Assembly (NCBI GenBank): GCA_029959085.1
Contig: JARWIR010000024.1
Location: 16,480,296-16,544,295 of the forward strand
Reading direction: 5' to 3'
Length of the DNA: 64,000 nt
Source: Nemophila menziesii
Lineage: Eukaryota > Streptophyta > Magnoliopsida > Boraginales > Hydrophyllaceae
Every line of letters starts with the position of its first letter. Within the stretch, counting starts at the first letter, position 1. Below the pieces are notes generated by a model. The model searched no databases. It was not told the origin of the DNA and saw only the letters and a program-made list of their open reading frames with translations. A program made the position numbers and the translations under genes. Shown piece by piece: positions 11,170 to 22,039 of this stretch.

Positions 11170-12440
11170 TTATCAATCGACTGAACACTTATATAAGGTT
11201 ACAAGGAATATGATTCTTCTATATATTAATTTGTCTACCCATATAGAAAGATCAATGTTTCGTCGAGTATATTTTGCCAAAATATCAACGATGTTGTTAT
11301 TTGATCTGGTAATGTGGTTGACTTTCCAAACATGGAATTTACACAACCATCTCCGGGTTTCACTAATAATAGGTCGGATTCTCCCGTTAGCGCATGGCAA
11401 ATTGGTGTTGTCTTACATAACTTCTAGGTTATCTGAGTAAAAAGAATTGCTCGGATGATTCATCTTGGTTGCCAACCTAATGGATCCCAACAGGGCTCAG
11501 GCCTCGCCCTCCACAACTGTTTTGATTTGAATATATCATGTCTCCTCATTAATAATGATTTCTTGTTTGTTGACAGCTACTGATGTGATTCCAGAGCCTT
11601 CCATGAATTGATAAACGACGTATCATTGAATCAATATATCTTGTTTTCCTCCTTAGCTAACAGTGTCTGCAAAGTTTGTGTGATCCCTCGATATGAGATG
11701 GGTCTTGATACGGGGTAAGATTAAAATCACCAAACAATTCAACAATGGTCTTATCAGTTCTCAGTTGATTATCTTTGGGTTCCATATTTCCCCATTAAAG
11801 AGAATTTGTTTTTCCCCTTTCAACATATTCCACAATATGCAAAGAATATAGGTCGTGATAATTCTTGCATTCCATCCATTACTAGTGAACCCCCTGAATA
11901 ATCTTAATAACCTAGTCATCAATTTTAATAACTTGAGTTGGATCTATCTTGATCTGCATTGCTAACATAGCCTAAACTGTGCCGCTGAAAAGGGCACGAC
12001 ACAACTGATTCTATAGCATGGTCGCACCATTGACATTTATTATCTTTTGCATATTTACGAGAATAGAGATTATTCTTCGTAGGAATGACACCTTTACAAG
12101 TTTTTCATCCAAAGATTTTGATTTTATATGGAATATTGGATTTCCAGATGATATTCCATAATTCCGGTTTGATTGAGGCTTGGTTAGTGGATGTCTGAGC
12201 TTTGGATTGGTTCTCCTTGTCAACCAGTGCATGGTAACCTAATTTTGTCGAATATTCCCCGTTCTGTATGTGCTACTAGTGTCAGATGATTTTGTCAACC
12301 TGGTCCAGTTGAAGAAGTGGTAGTTAAGAATCGAGATACCGGGACATGAAATGTGTTGCAAACCAAATTCAGATTCCGACGTGATAGATCATTACTAAAG
12401 AGTTGCTGACTGTTATTAGATTGCAATCATTTTGTTTTTC
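11170..12440 (-). pseudogene. LINE relic: RNase H and zinc-binding end of ORF2
   Basis: On the minus strand the segment at 11173-11400 reads VNHITRSNNNIVDILAK, the conserved end of the RNase H domain found at the C-terminus of plant L1-type ORF2. Upstream pieces (11450-11620) fit the acidic core of RNase H around a VVEGEA-like stretch, but with several frame changes. 11700-12440 probably holds the reverse-transcriptase-associated zinc-binding region in broken form. No poly(A) tail or target-site duplication was found. It is older than the LINE at 15241-22039. Confidence 0.55.
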
Positions 12441-13297
12441 CAGCTTGAATCACTTGTTCGTCCATGTATGCTTCTAAATATTGGTGGTATGTCTATTCTC
12501 AATCAGTAACGTGCACTGATTTGGTCATTGAAAACCTTTTCCACATACCTCGCTATTCACCTATAGCCAATAAACAGTGACATTACAACAATCCTTGGAA
12601 AAAAAATTATAATACTGTTTAAGACTAACTTAATGATTACATGATTAATAAAATAATGATTTAGGTTAAATGTAAGAGAAGTTGAGATAAAAAATATCCT
12701 AATATATTTTAAATGATTGTTGTCAAAAGGGCATTAATTTGGTCTATGTTCAAATTTTTATATCATTTTGGTTTGTCATACTAACCCAAAGAAGTAGTTT
12801 GTCAAATTCATCGCCATTACAGCAAATGCCGTTAGCGATTCTCTCCTTGGTTTGTCATAAATTGATGTTTGCAATTACATCGCTTTGTGGGACGCCCGAT
12901 AAGTCCTTTTATGAGGGTAGAATAGTCATCACCTAAAATAACGTAAATATTGTTTTGACGACGATTGACACTTCCTGTTCCACATAATTCTCTTCATATA
13001 CATGTATATCAAAACTTGATGAGTTGAAAAACCTAATTTTCTTTCTTCTTCATTTGTTTTTCTGGACTATCTAAGAGAACCTTTGTTTTGACGGTTATAA
13101 GGATTAGATGGTTTTATATTTGCCTTGTTTTGATATGGGTATGAGAAACTCTTTTATCCCGTTAGTGTCTAGCATTCTTTGAGTCTTGCCCAATTGTCCC
13201 CAATGCTTGGAATAGGTTCCATGCTTTATTTAATCTAATGAGGAACCCAACTATCTCGGTGAATGATCCCTTGAGTCATTGAAAGGACTTGTGTTTG
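12441..13297. other. Intergenic, 3' side of the cyclin gene
   Basis: No coding sequence recognised. From about 13222 to the cyclin stop codon the sequence is similar to 48099-48215, so it was part of the duplicated cyclin segment. Confidence 0.4.
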
Positions 13298-14841
13298 TTA
13301 ATTTGTCTCAGTCACATCATATAAAGCCTTGCATTCTTCAAAGAACAAATCTGGGATATTCGGAAGAGACAACAATGTTGATACACATTTGAACTGTTGC
13401 AATAACATTAAATTAGTAAAATAGAATTACAAATAAAACAATTTACACTTAATTAAAATAAACAACATGTACTTTTTCCAATACCTTGTGTTGCTTATAT
13501 TTGTCTCTCACTGCAACATAAGAGCTTCCTCTTCTACTTAATTGCAAGTCATGAATAATAATAACACATTCCTTCAACTCTTCTGCTTTATACCCAGAAT
13601 AAATTTGCATTGCTGAAGTCTATTTAACGTGGAAAATTAAATTAGTATCAACTAAAATAAATAGGAATTTACAAAAGCTCACTATAAATAGACGTCATTA
13701 CATACCCAAGGATGTGATTTTGGTTGAAGAGTAAATCTTGCTAGAAAAATAACAGCTGAAGCTACCAAAGAAGGAAGGAATTTCACACAAGCATAATCCA
13801 ACAAACTTAATTCTGCTAAGTAATTTCCCAAAAACTCCAATTGCAAATTACAAGTTTTGTAATCTTCTTGTGCAACTTTTGTAATTTGTCTTAGAAATGT
13901 GTTAATTGTTGGATTACCCATTTCAAATTTAAGAAACTTAAGTATATCCGCCTCCATTTTAACCACCATCTCTTTTTCATAACTATAATCGGTGATGTAA
14001 CAGAAATCTTCCACGTGTGGAGGACTAATCTCTTCGTACTTCCTATAAAACCACCATTTTGACACAAATAAATAAATAAAACGAAAAGTAACAAAAGAAG
14101 AACAGTTAAATATAATATACTTACGAGGCTATAAGCATTGAAGAAACACCCAAAAGTTGAAGCCTGTGACGATGGATCTGACTCATTGATAAGAATCGAT
14201 CAATGTAATTAACGGTTAGATATAATGTATCGGGAAGAAGTTTATATTCTTCAGAAACTTCAACAAGCCAATCAATTAAAACTCCTCTCATGTTTGAAGT
14301 TACATCTTTTTGCACCTTCTCGATATAATCTGGTAATGGCCTTCTTTTTGTCTCTCTCTGTAAATCATAACCCAGAATCAAATTAACCAATTTTGCAGAT
14401 ATAACATAAACCCAATTCATAATTATCCATATTAACCCAACCCATGATGAATTAACCCAATAACAAAAGCAAAGAAGAAATTAGAAATGTTAAACGAACC
14501 TCCATTTGATGCAAGTAATCACAAATGTCAATAACATAGGCTTCACACATCTGTGGATCTTCTCGTATCACATTGATACAATCTACATTCTGCAAAATCT
14601 TCTCCATATCAAGAACATTTGGTTTAACAACCTTCTTTGCTTCCATGTATGACACATTTTTTAAGCTTTTAATCTCACACAAACCCACATTTAATTGGTT
14701 CTGGAGATTTTGAAGCTCACCCAACACAACTCGTTTCCTTCGCTTTTGGGTAGCTTGTTGCTGAGATGTAATGGCTTCTGCAGCTCGTTTCTTTGCAAGA
14801 CGCATATGCCTCACACAGTTCCCTTGATTCTCCATTGCCAT
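13298..14841 (-). CDS. CYCA3: A3-type cyclin, five exons
   Basis: A complete A-type cyclin, the regulatory partner of CDKs in the plant cell cycle (A3 types act around the G1/S transition and S phase). Exons on the minus strand: 14500-14841, 14125-14357, 13706-14042, 13485-13619, 13298-13393. All join with GT-AG introns in frame, giving 1143 bases and 380 aa. The N-terminus [20 protein letters not shown] and [13 protein letters not shown] RKRVVLGEL block are typical of A3 cyclins. The cyclin box contains [18 protein letters not shown] and YIDRFLS, followed by [17 protein letters not shown]; the second cyclin fold runs through exons 3-4 and ends [10 protein letters not shown]. The start is at 14841 (MAMENQ); 14835 (MENQ) is an alternative. 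No lesion was seen. A full-length LINE sits about 400 bp upstream, and a truncated duplicate of exons 3-5 lies at 48097-48838. Confidence 0.9.
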
Positions 14842-15178
14842 TAACAAATCTAAATTCAAGAGCAAAAGAGATAGAGAGAGAAGTGTTGAGATGAAGGATA
14901 ATGAGATTGAGAGAGTAATTATAGAGTGATTAAAGTAAGCGCCATTTGAGGGGAGGTTTTGAAAGAATTGGATATTGCGCGCTGACATTTCGAAGTGTAA
15001 GTGCGTTTCAAGATGTGTTTTGTGAGAGTTTTTTGTGGGATTTCCAAATTGGAAGTCATTTTTTGTTTCAAATGCTTACCATTTTCTCTTTCCCGGTTCT
15101 TTTTACTTGCTGACAAGTTTGGTTTGTTGTAAGAGATTAAAGCGGGTAATACATGTGTAATACTTTATTACTATTAAT

Positions 15179-15229
15179 GCCCAAAATCTCTTGACAAAAA
15201 AAAAAAAAAAAAAAAAAAGCCCAAAATCT
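15179..15229 (+). repeat. Poly(A) stretch flanked by an 11-bp direct repeat
   Basis: GCCCAAAATCT occurs at 15179-15189 and 15219-15229 and flanks CTTGAC plus about 23 A residues. This looks like the target-site duplication and tail of an almost completely truncated retroinsertion. It touches the target-site duplication of the neighbouring LINE. Confidence 0.45.
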
Positions 15230-15240
15230 TACTACCATTT
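15227..15240. repeat. Target-site duplication of LINE A, 3' copy
   Basis: TCTTACTACCATTT, exactly repeated at 22040-22053 beyond the 5' end of the LINE. It abuts the poly(T) that is the LINE's poly(A) tail on the minus strand. Confidence 0.85.
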
Positions 15241-15298
15241 TTTTTTTTTTTTTTTTGGACATCGAGTGGGTGCAAAGGCACCCGAAAAACCAACAAAA

Positions 15299-18200
15299 TT
15301 ACCCTATTCCTAGTCTACTAAATGCCGCTGAAAGATCGGAAATACTAAGCGTATTCCGATTGACAAAAGTTGCTGCGTGCCTAGCTTCCTTCGCTAATTT
15401 ATCCGCATTCCTGTTGAGCTTCCTGTTAATGTGTTTGAAAGTAATCTGCCGGAGCTCCTCAGTTGTGCCAATAATTTTTCGAAGAATGGGTTGGATGTTC
15501 CAACGTGCTGCTGACACCTGCTTTATACCTTGAATCACTTCAAGGTTATCTGAGTGGATGGTAACTCTTTTCTCGTGATATCTTCTCGCTATCTTTGTAG
15601 CTTCCAAAACCGCTGTTGCTTCTCCTTCTACTACTGTATTGCAGTCGATGGTTTTACTTGTTTTTGATTTCTCGTTGTTCTCTCTTTGTTCCCATACAAT
15701 TGCTATTCCTGTTGGTTCCCACTTGTTCGAAAAAGAAGCATCGCAATATATGTTGATTTCGTCCTCGTAATCCGTGTTTCTTGTTTCATTTTGTTCTATT
15801 AAGTTATTGAACCCTTTATAACCATCTTTAACCCAGTTAATGCCGTGAATTTCCTGCATAAGTTTTGTCGATGTCTTGTTTATTACTGTTCCATTCGCTG
15901 CAGTTCCCTCGTGAAGGCCTTTCATTTTTGCTTTCCAGATGTTCCAAAGGTTGATCATTATAAAGTCTCGAATTACTTTCTCGTCCCACCCTCCTTTTTT
16001 GAAAGATTTTACCGTTTTTAGAAACCAGTCTTCTATATTATCATCCATTTTATCTTGAATTTTGATTTGTAAGAACGATCCTGCCCAGATATCTTTGCAC
16101 ATATTGCATTGAAGGAGTAGGTGTTCCACATCTTCTTTATCTTGGTTGCACCATAGACAGTTTTTACCATCTGCGCATTTCCTTTTGGAAAGATTAACTC
16201 TAGTAGGCAAAGCATTATTAACCACTCTCCACATAAATAATCTAATTTTTTTTGGTATATTCGATTTCCATATTTTTTTCCAAATTTTTGTTTCTTTCAT
16301 AACCCTTGTTTTGGTAGTAGTCGCCTTGTTGTTGTTGTATTCCTCCATAATTAGTTTATAACCTGTTTTTGTATCGTAATTACCATTTTTTGAATAAGGC
16401 CATATGAATTTATCTTTAGTATCAACTTCTTTGATCTTTGTTTTCTTTATCAAGTTTATTATAGGTTCGTGGAAAAGGTTATCTAAAGTTTCGAGGTTCC
16501 ATTCTTCACCTCCTTCCTTCATGAGTTCACTAACTTTTGTAATGTTCGATCCATTTGGTCTCTCTAATTTCCATTCTGTATCTAACCATCTTTCATTCCA
16601 TATATCCGTGTCTTTCCCGTCACCTATTTTTTTGATACCGTATTTTTTAATAAAGTCTCTACCTTCCATTAAACTCGCCCAACTCCAAGTTCTACTCTGT
16701 TTAACTTTACACGATAAAAAACTAGATTTATTAAAGTAAATACCTTTGAGGAGTCTAGCTGCTAGGTTATTTGGATTATGCATGACTCTCCAAGCTTGAG
16801 CGGCTAGAAGAACTGTGTTCATCTTTTTGAAATCTTTAAAGCCGAGTCCCCCTATGATTTTATTCACCGTTATTTTTTCCCAAGCCACCCAATGTATCTT
16901 GTTTCTCTCACCTAAATTCCACCAGAAATTAGAAATAGCTGAGATAAGTTTATTACAAAAATTAATAGGAAAAGAGAAAATGGACATATAGTAATTTGGA
17001 ATAGCTTGAAGGATTGCTTTGATGAGCACTTCTTTGCCTCCTTCCGATAGGAGTTTAGCTTTCCAACCTTCTGTATTTTTAAACACCTTATTAGCTATCC
17101 ACTCAAGAGAATCTACCTTTGATCTTTTATGACATAATGGGATACCCAAATAATGTCCCAAGTCATCCGTTTCTTTAATGCCCATTTTCCCCATTACCGA
17201 ATTTTTGATCTCTTCTGTTGATTCCTTACTAAAATTAATTGCCGATTTATTAAAGTTAATAGCCTGTCCAGATCCATCACAATATATATCAAGACATTCT
17301 TTAAAAGAGTCAATATTAGAATTATCTAAATCTAAAAAGAAAAGGGAGTCATCTGCAAATAAGAGATGAGAGATAATAGGGCAGTTTCTATTAATTCGTA
17401 TACCATTAAAGAGTTTATTGTCGACAAAATGGTCCACGATACTGATTAGAGATTCAGTCATAATAGAAAAAAGGAAAGGGGAGAGAGGATCCCCTTGCCT
17501 GAGTCCTCTTCCAGGTTTAAAATTTTCTAGCCTTTCACCGTTGATGTTGATAGAGAAAGACACTGAAGTAATGCAATTCCTTATCCAATCGATCCATCTG
17601 CTACAAAATCCTAACTTACTCAAAACCTTAAAAAGGAAAAGCCATCTTACCTGATCATAAGCTTTAGCCATATCTATTTTGATTGCTGCCAAATTTTTCT
17701 TATCTTTCCTCTTCCTACTCATAAAAAAAGAGATTTCTTGGGCAATGAGTATGTTGTCCTGTATGGCCCTACCTTTGATGAAAGCTGATTGCGTGGGTGA
17801 AATAATTTTGTCCATGATTTCCCTTAGTCGGTTGGATAGAATCTTTGTGATGATTTTGTAAATAAAATTGACACAGGATATGGGTCTGAAGTCTCCTAGA
17901 TTCTCTTGTATATTCCCTTTTGGGATCAGTGTGATAAGCGTATCGTTTATAGTTTCCACAGATCGATTGTTTTCAAAAAAATCCATAACAACCTGTATCA
18001 CATCGTTCTTAATAATTTCCCAAAATTCTTTATAAAACTTACCGTTTAAGCCATCCGGTCCTGGTGCTTTTGCTGCCGACAATTCCTTAACAGCTCTCTC
18101 TATTTCTTCAATATCTGGTTTTTTTGTTAACTCTTTATTCATATCCTCGGTGATGCGAGGTGATATATACTCAACTGCTTTATTCATTGCTTCTTCTTCG

Positions 18201-19423
18201 CACCCTTTTTCTTTAAAGAGATTTTTATAAAATTCTTGGAAGTTTTCTTTGATATTCTCAGGATCATCTGTCCAATCACCTTCTAAATCTATAATTCTAT
18301 TTATTCTGTTAAGTTTCCTTCTTTTAATAGTAGCCAAATGAAAGTATTTTGTATTCTTGTCACCATACGTGAGCCAATTAAGTCTCGCTCTATCACACCA
18401 GTATTTCTCTTCTCTCTCGTACTCTTTTTTTATTTTTTCTTTGATAATGATTTCCTCGTCAGTTGTATCTTTGTCTATAGTATTATTAAGCTTTATCAGT
18501 TTATCTTGAAGTTTTTTAATAGTAATTTCGTGGTTTTTAAAGTATTTCCTACTCCAAGAACTAAGTTCTTTTTTTGTGAATTCCCGTTTCTTAATGAATT
18601 TTGGTATAGGGCTATTGTAATTAGGGATAGGCCAACTTTCTTCAATAATTTTTTTGCAATTCTCATCATCTAGCCATCTTGTTTCAAATTTAAATTGTTT
18701 TTCCTTTATTTTTTGATTAAAATCGAAATAAAGGATTAAAGGAGAGTGGTCCGACCCTATCGCTGGTGGTATGTGTATAAGTGATCTTGGGAAGCGTTCC
18801 ATCCATTCGTAAGTAGCCAGACCCCTATCGATTCTTGTCTTGACATTCTTTAAACCTACCATCCTGTTAGACCAAGTAAAGAAACACCCATTAGAGTTAA
18901 TTTCCGCAAGAGAATTACAACAAGTAAAATCAATGAAAGTATTAATATGATCCATATTGGCCCTATTCTTGCTATTTTTTTCTGTAATATTGAGAATTTC
19001 ATTGAAGTCCCCAATAATAGTCCACGGTTCATTGAAGCTTTCGCCCCATTTTGTTATCTCTTTCCAAGTTTCTAATCTTTGTTTAAAGTCATTGGGAGCA
19101 TGAATAAACACCATATAATAACTAAAAGAAAGTTCATTAATACGAGCAATAATAAAGGAGTTACAACTAAAGACAATATTAAGATGCACGTAAGAGTGCC
19201 ACAAAACCAGGAACCCTCCTGAATGAAAAGCCTTTCCAGTGGGTTCCACAAAAAACGAGTTATCAAAACCAAACCGAGCCAAAACATCTTGAGAGTCCAC
19301 TTCTCTCAGCATCGTCTCACAAAACGCCACCACACCAGGTCTGTATTGAGCCACCAACGAGCTGGCTTTTGTTAATGTTAAGGGCGCTCGTAAACCCTGA
19401 ACATTCCAAAATAAAGTCGTCAC
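15299..19423 (-). CDS. LINE A ORF2: endonuclease, reverse transcriptase, RNase H
   Basis: An uninterrupted 1374-aa protein for target-primed reverse transcription. Apurinic-type endonuclease at about 1-230: WNVQG at the start, catalytic Glu in CETM (36), GDFNE (138-142) and SDHSPL (224-229). Reverse transcriptase: AKAPGPDG, GDFRPISCVNFIYKI, GLRQGDPLSPFLFS and catalytic FADD (about 686). A zinc-binding segment follows (CxxxxxCxWC...HLLLQC, about 1079-1110), then RNase H from about 1220 with CDAS, VEGEA, HSDN and NRNADKLA carrying the four acidic residues. The first codon is GTG, overlapping the ORF1 stop as GTGA; the codon just before it in frame is TAA and the next ATG comes after the first catalytic residues. 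Start is therefore probably by termination-reinitiation at a non-ATG codon, or the ATG was lost. Confidence 0.92.
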   Translation of the reverse strand: MTTLFWNVQGLRAPLTLTKASSLVAQYRPGVVAFCETMLREVDSQDVLARFGFDNSFFVEPTGKAFHSGGFLVLWHSYVHLNIVFSCNSFIIARINELSFSYYMVFIHAPNDFKQRLETWKEITKWGESFNEPWTIIGDFNEILNITEKNSKNRANMDHINTFIDFTCCNSLAEINSNGCFFTWSNRMVGLKNVKTRIDRGLATYEWMERFPRSLIHIPPAIGSDHSPLILYFDFNQKIKEKQFKFETRWLDDENCKKIIEESWPIPNYNSPIPKFIKKREFTKKELSSWSRKYFKNHEITIKKLQDKLIKLNNTIDKDTTDEEIIIKEKIKKEYEREEKYWCDRARLNWLTYGDKNTKYFHLATIKRRKLNRINRIIDLEGDWTDDPENIKENFQEFYKNLFKEKGCEEEAMNKAVEYISPRITEDMNKELTKKPDIEEIERAVKELSAAKAPGPDGLNGKFYKEFWEIIKNDVIQVVMDFFENNRSVETINDTLITLIPKGNIQENLGDFRPISCVNFIYKIITKILSNRLREIMDKIISPTQSAFIKGRAIQDNILIAQEISFFMSRKRKDKKNLAAIKIDMAKAYDQVRWLFLFKVLSKLGFCSRWIDWIRNCITSVSFSININGERLENFKPGRGLRQGDPLSPFLFSIMTESLISIVDHFVDNKLFNGIRINRNCPIISHLLFADDSLFFLDLDNSNIDSFKECLDIYCDGSGQAINFNKSAINFSKESTEEIKNSVMGKMGIKETDDLGHYLGIPLCHKRSKVDSLEWIANKVFKNTEGWKAKLLSEGGKEVLIKAILQAIPNYYMSIFSFPINFCNKLISAISNFWWNLGERNKIHWVAWEKITVNKIIGGLGFKDFKKMNTVLLAAQAWRVMHNPNNLAARLLKGIYFNKSSFLSCKVKQSRTWSWASLMEGRDFIKKYGIKKIGDGKDTDIWNERWLDTEWKLERPNGSNITKVSELMKEGGEEWNLETLDNLFHEPIINLIKKTKIKEVDTKDKFIWPYSKNGNYDTKTGYKLIMEEYNNNKATTTKTRVMKETKIWKKIWKSNIPKKIRLFMWRVVNNALPTRVNLSKRKCADGKNCLWCNQDKEDVEHLLLQCNMCKDIWAGSFLQIKIQDKMDDNIEDWFLKTVKSFKKGGWDEKVIRDFIMINLWNIWKAKMKGLHEGTAANGTVINKTSTKLMQEIHGINWVKDGYKGFNNLIEQNETRNTDYEDEINIYCDASFSNKWEPTGIAIVWEQRENNEKSKTSKTIDCNTVVEGEATAVLEATKIARRYHEKRVTIHSDNLEVIQGIKQVSAARWNIQPILRKIIGTTEELRQITFKHINRKLNRNADKLAKEARHAATFVNRNTLSISDLSAAFSRLGIG

Positions 19424-21888
19424 TTAATCTTTGCGGCTTTTTTGGAGTTGCCGCCTCCGTTCTTGTTTTCGAAAACCTCCTCTTCATCCTCGAAAGCATC
19501 AGCATACTGGAAATTCATATCATGGTCCTCTCCTCCACCTTCATAGTCCCTCTCAAAGTAATTCTCGCTACTTTCAAAGTTCCCCTCATCCTCTTCCACA
19601 GGTTCATACTGCGAGTTCTCCTCATCCACTTCTTCTGTACTCTTCTTCGAATCCTTCCCCTTCTCTTTGACTATAATATTCCTTTCCGCTTCTTCTTTTT
19701 CATCCTCTAGGATACTGAATTGATTTTTATTAACAAAATCTTCAATTGGATCCACTACTCTTAACTTTTTGAAGTTACCAGCCATTTTTGAGTTAACTTC
19801 ACCACTTCCAGACTCAATTCTAATTCCTCTCGCTTCCCTCCTTCTTTTTATAGCTTGTTGAGAATTTGATGAAGTCTCCATGTACTGATTAGAGGTGTTG
19901 TTGGAAGTTGCCACGTATTTCCCTTTTATCTTCTTCATTTGTTCTTCGAATGCCATGAGCGCAGCTCGAATGCTTCCTTCGTTCCCTTCCTCACTCTCAT
20001 CTGTTATTCCATGAGTTTTTTTGAATGCTTCCATTTTTAAAGAAGATTCATGTAATTCATTGCGTAGGTCATGAATTTGCTTATTCCAGCTCTCCCATTC
20101 TCGTTCCTCTGTGTCCTTATCTTCATCTTCATGACGGTTCTTGCTCGTTTTTGCTTCGCCATTCTTCTTTGTGTAGTTGAATTTGCTCAGAACATCCTCA
20201 TCTTCATCTCGGAGCTGGATACCCTTGGTTGGGTTGTTAACTCTGTTGCTTGGACCTGCATCTTTAATAGATTTATCACTATAAAAGTAGTTAGTAAATT
20301 CTCCATTATTTTTAATATGAAGACCATAAATCGGGTTGAAAGGCGGGAATTTTGCTACGTTGTCGATGCTCCATGAGACTTTCCTGCGCTCATCAATGTC
20401 TTCCACCTGTTTAACACTCTTATTAGGGCAATCTCCGTATTGATGTCCTATCCTTCCACACCTGAAACAGAGTAATCCCGTATTTTCGTATTGGAACACT
20501 ACCCAAGCTGGACCCTCCTCCTGGTAAAGATAGGCTCCAGGGGGTAGAGGATATTTGGTGTTGATTCTAGCTCTAAACCTTAATATCTTAACATCACAGT
20601 TTTGATTGTTGGGAAGATCCACTGCTTCTATTCTGATAAAGCATACCTCGAGAGCTTTAATAGTGTCTAGACTGTTTTGCTTAAATGCCAAACCTCTAAC
20701 TTGGACCCAGATTGAAGAGTAATCTGTCGCCAAATCATTAAAATCGACAACAAGAGGCCACATGGTCATGCTTAAGTGAAGCTTCTGATATAGTCCTGGT
20801 CTCATTTCCCAAACTCTTTTGAACTCTTTTTCATTGAAAATCTCCAGCTTGAACATATTATTCTTGACATCGGTTAACCTGTAGTGCCCTTGTATTCCCC
20901 ATCTGTCCTCTATTAGCTTCCTGAGTTGCACAGCATAGATGGCAGAATCTCCAATGGCCTTGATGAGAATAGCTTTCTCTTCCTTCATGCTAGCAGAAAG
21001 TCGCGCCTTAGAACCAATGTTGATAACTCCCAACTTACGTGCTTTGTGGTCGTTGAGAGGAATTATAGGTAAGGCATGGTGATCTCTTGACGCCATGGTA
21101 GCACCTGGACAGCCAATAGGCACTAATATACTAGAAAGCACAGTGATTAGAAAACAAAAGGAGCAGGTAAATGAGAAATGAAAAGCTTGAAAGGTGAGGG
21201 TGTTATCTGGAAAGAAGCTGGTAAGAGAGCAGAACTGAGAAGATGATAATGAAACAGCTTCACTCTCCTCTTTGGGTATATATAGGTGCCATCCTTTACC
21301 CTCTTCATAGGGTGTCTTAATTACCCTAAGGTAGGTTGAGTAATCCTTTCCAAGGCTTCGGTAAGTGGTGATTTTCTTCCTGTTACACTCTTTAATTATG
21401 AGAAAGTAATTATTATTACCTGGCTCTATGGTTAATCTTGAAGAAATCGAGGTATCGTGGTATCCTTTGATAGGTCTATACCCGCGTGCTAAGTAAACCC
21501 ATCCAAGTTCGTCTCTTCGCCTCCTCCACCCAAGTCTATTTATTTTTGCTTTTGATTTCTGCACAAAAGGAGAACCGAAATTATAACCAACAATATTTAA
21601 TAGCTTTGTTACCTCGATGAAAGGAGAAATTTGGTCTGCAGCACACAAGAGATTGAGAAGTTCAAGCGACGCCATCGTCGCCTCTTGACCATCCTCATCA
21701 TTAAATCCACTTCCCCATTTTTGTCTGCACCCTTCTACTACTTTATTAGCCTTCCTGATTGTTGAATTAGATTTGTTCTTCCCCAAATCCGAAAAGGTAA
21801 AGTCCTTTTGTAACCCTAATAATCCATCTGACGAAACCCCCATTCCAAGATGAGGAGAGAGAGGCGTGAAGCAAGAAACAAGAACCAC
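19420..21888 (-). CDS. LINE A ORF1: DUF4283 and CCHC nucleic-acid-binding protein
   Basis: An open frame of 822 codons. The recognisable LINE ORF1 starts near an ATG at 21096 (MASRDHHALPI; 558 aa from there): a DUF4283-type RNA-binding fold (about residues 285-440 of the long form), a CCHC knuckle CFRCGRIGHQYGDC (C-x2-C-x4-H-x4-C), then a charged, low-complexity C-terminus rich in Glu and Lys ending KKAAKIK. ORF1 proteins coat LINE RNA and travel with ORF2 protein in the ribonucleoprotein. Upstream of 21096 the same frame stays open for another 264 codons to an ATG at 21888. That part has no family I recognise; it contains a hydrophobic run just before MASRDHH and could be real coding sequence or an open 5' leader. 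The stop overlaps the ORF2 start. Confidence 0.8.
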   Translation of the reverse strand: MVLVSCFTPLSPHLGMGVSSDGLLGLQKDFTFSDLGKNKSNSTIRKANKVVEGCRQKWGSGFNDEDGQEATMASLELLNLLCAADQISPFIEVTKLLNIVGYNFGSPFVQKSKAKINRLGWRRRRDELGWVYLARGYRPIKGYHDTSISSRLTIEPGNNNYFLIIKECNRKKITTYRSLGKDYSTYLRVIKTPYEEGKGWHLYIPKEESEAVSLSSSQFCSLTSFFPDNTLTFQAFHFSFTCSFCFLITVLSSILVPIGCPGATMASRDHHALPIIPLNDHKARKLGVINIGSKARLSASMKEEKAILIKAIGDSAIYAVQLRKLIEDRWGIQGHYRLTDVKNNMFKLEIFNEKEFKRVWEMRPGLYQKLHLSMTMWPLVVDFNDLATDYSSIWVQVRGLAFKQNSLDTIKALEVCFIRIEAVDLPNNQNCDVKILRFRARINTKYPLPPGAYLYQEEGPAWVVFQYENTGLLCFRCGRIGHQYGDCPNKSVKQVEDIDERRKVSWSIDNVAKFPPFNPIYGLHIKNNGEFTNYFYSDKSIKDAGPSNRVNNPTKGIQLRDEDEDVLSKFNYTKKNGEAKTSKNRHEDEDKDTEEREWESWNKQIHDLRNELHESSLKMEAFKKTHGITDESEEGNEGSIRAALMAFEEQMKKIKGKYVATSNNTSNQYMETSSNSQQAIKRRREARGIRIESGSGEVNSKMAGNFKKLRVVDPIEDFVNKNQFSILEDEKEEAERNIIVKEKGKDSKKSTEEVDEENSQYEPVEEDEGNFESSENYFERDYEGGGEDHDMNFQYADAFEDEEEVFENKNGGGNSKKAAKIK

Positions 21889-22039
21889 TCACGAAATCAC
21901 CACACCGAAGCGATGATAATCACGAGTAGATTTGATGATTTCGACGGAAAAATCGTACCCTTTGAGTAGAGAGAGGAGAGAGCGTGAGTTTTTAGAGAGA
22001 GAAAATTTTTGTTTAATAATAATAATAATACTTCAAACT

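Larger units (their letters stand above)
15241..22039 (-). mobile_element. Full-length L1-type LINE (LINE A)
   Basis: 6.8 kb bounded by an exact 14-bp target-site duplication (15227-15240 and 22040-22053), with a 16-base poly(A) tail (plus-strand T run at 15241-15256), a short 5' leader, ORF1 (19420-21888) and ORF2 (15299-19423). Both ORFs are open from end to end. Intact frames, a clean tail and a perfect duplication point to a recent insertion. It belongs to the plant L1 group whose ORF2 ends in RNase H. It lies upstream of the cyclin A3 gene on the same strand, so its 3' end faces the cyclin promoter. Confidence 0.9.
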
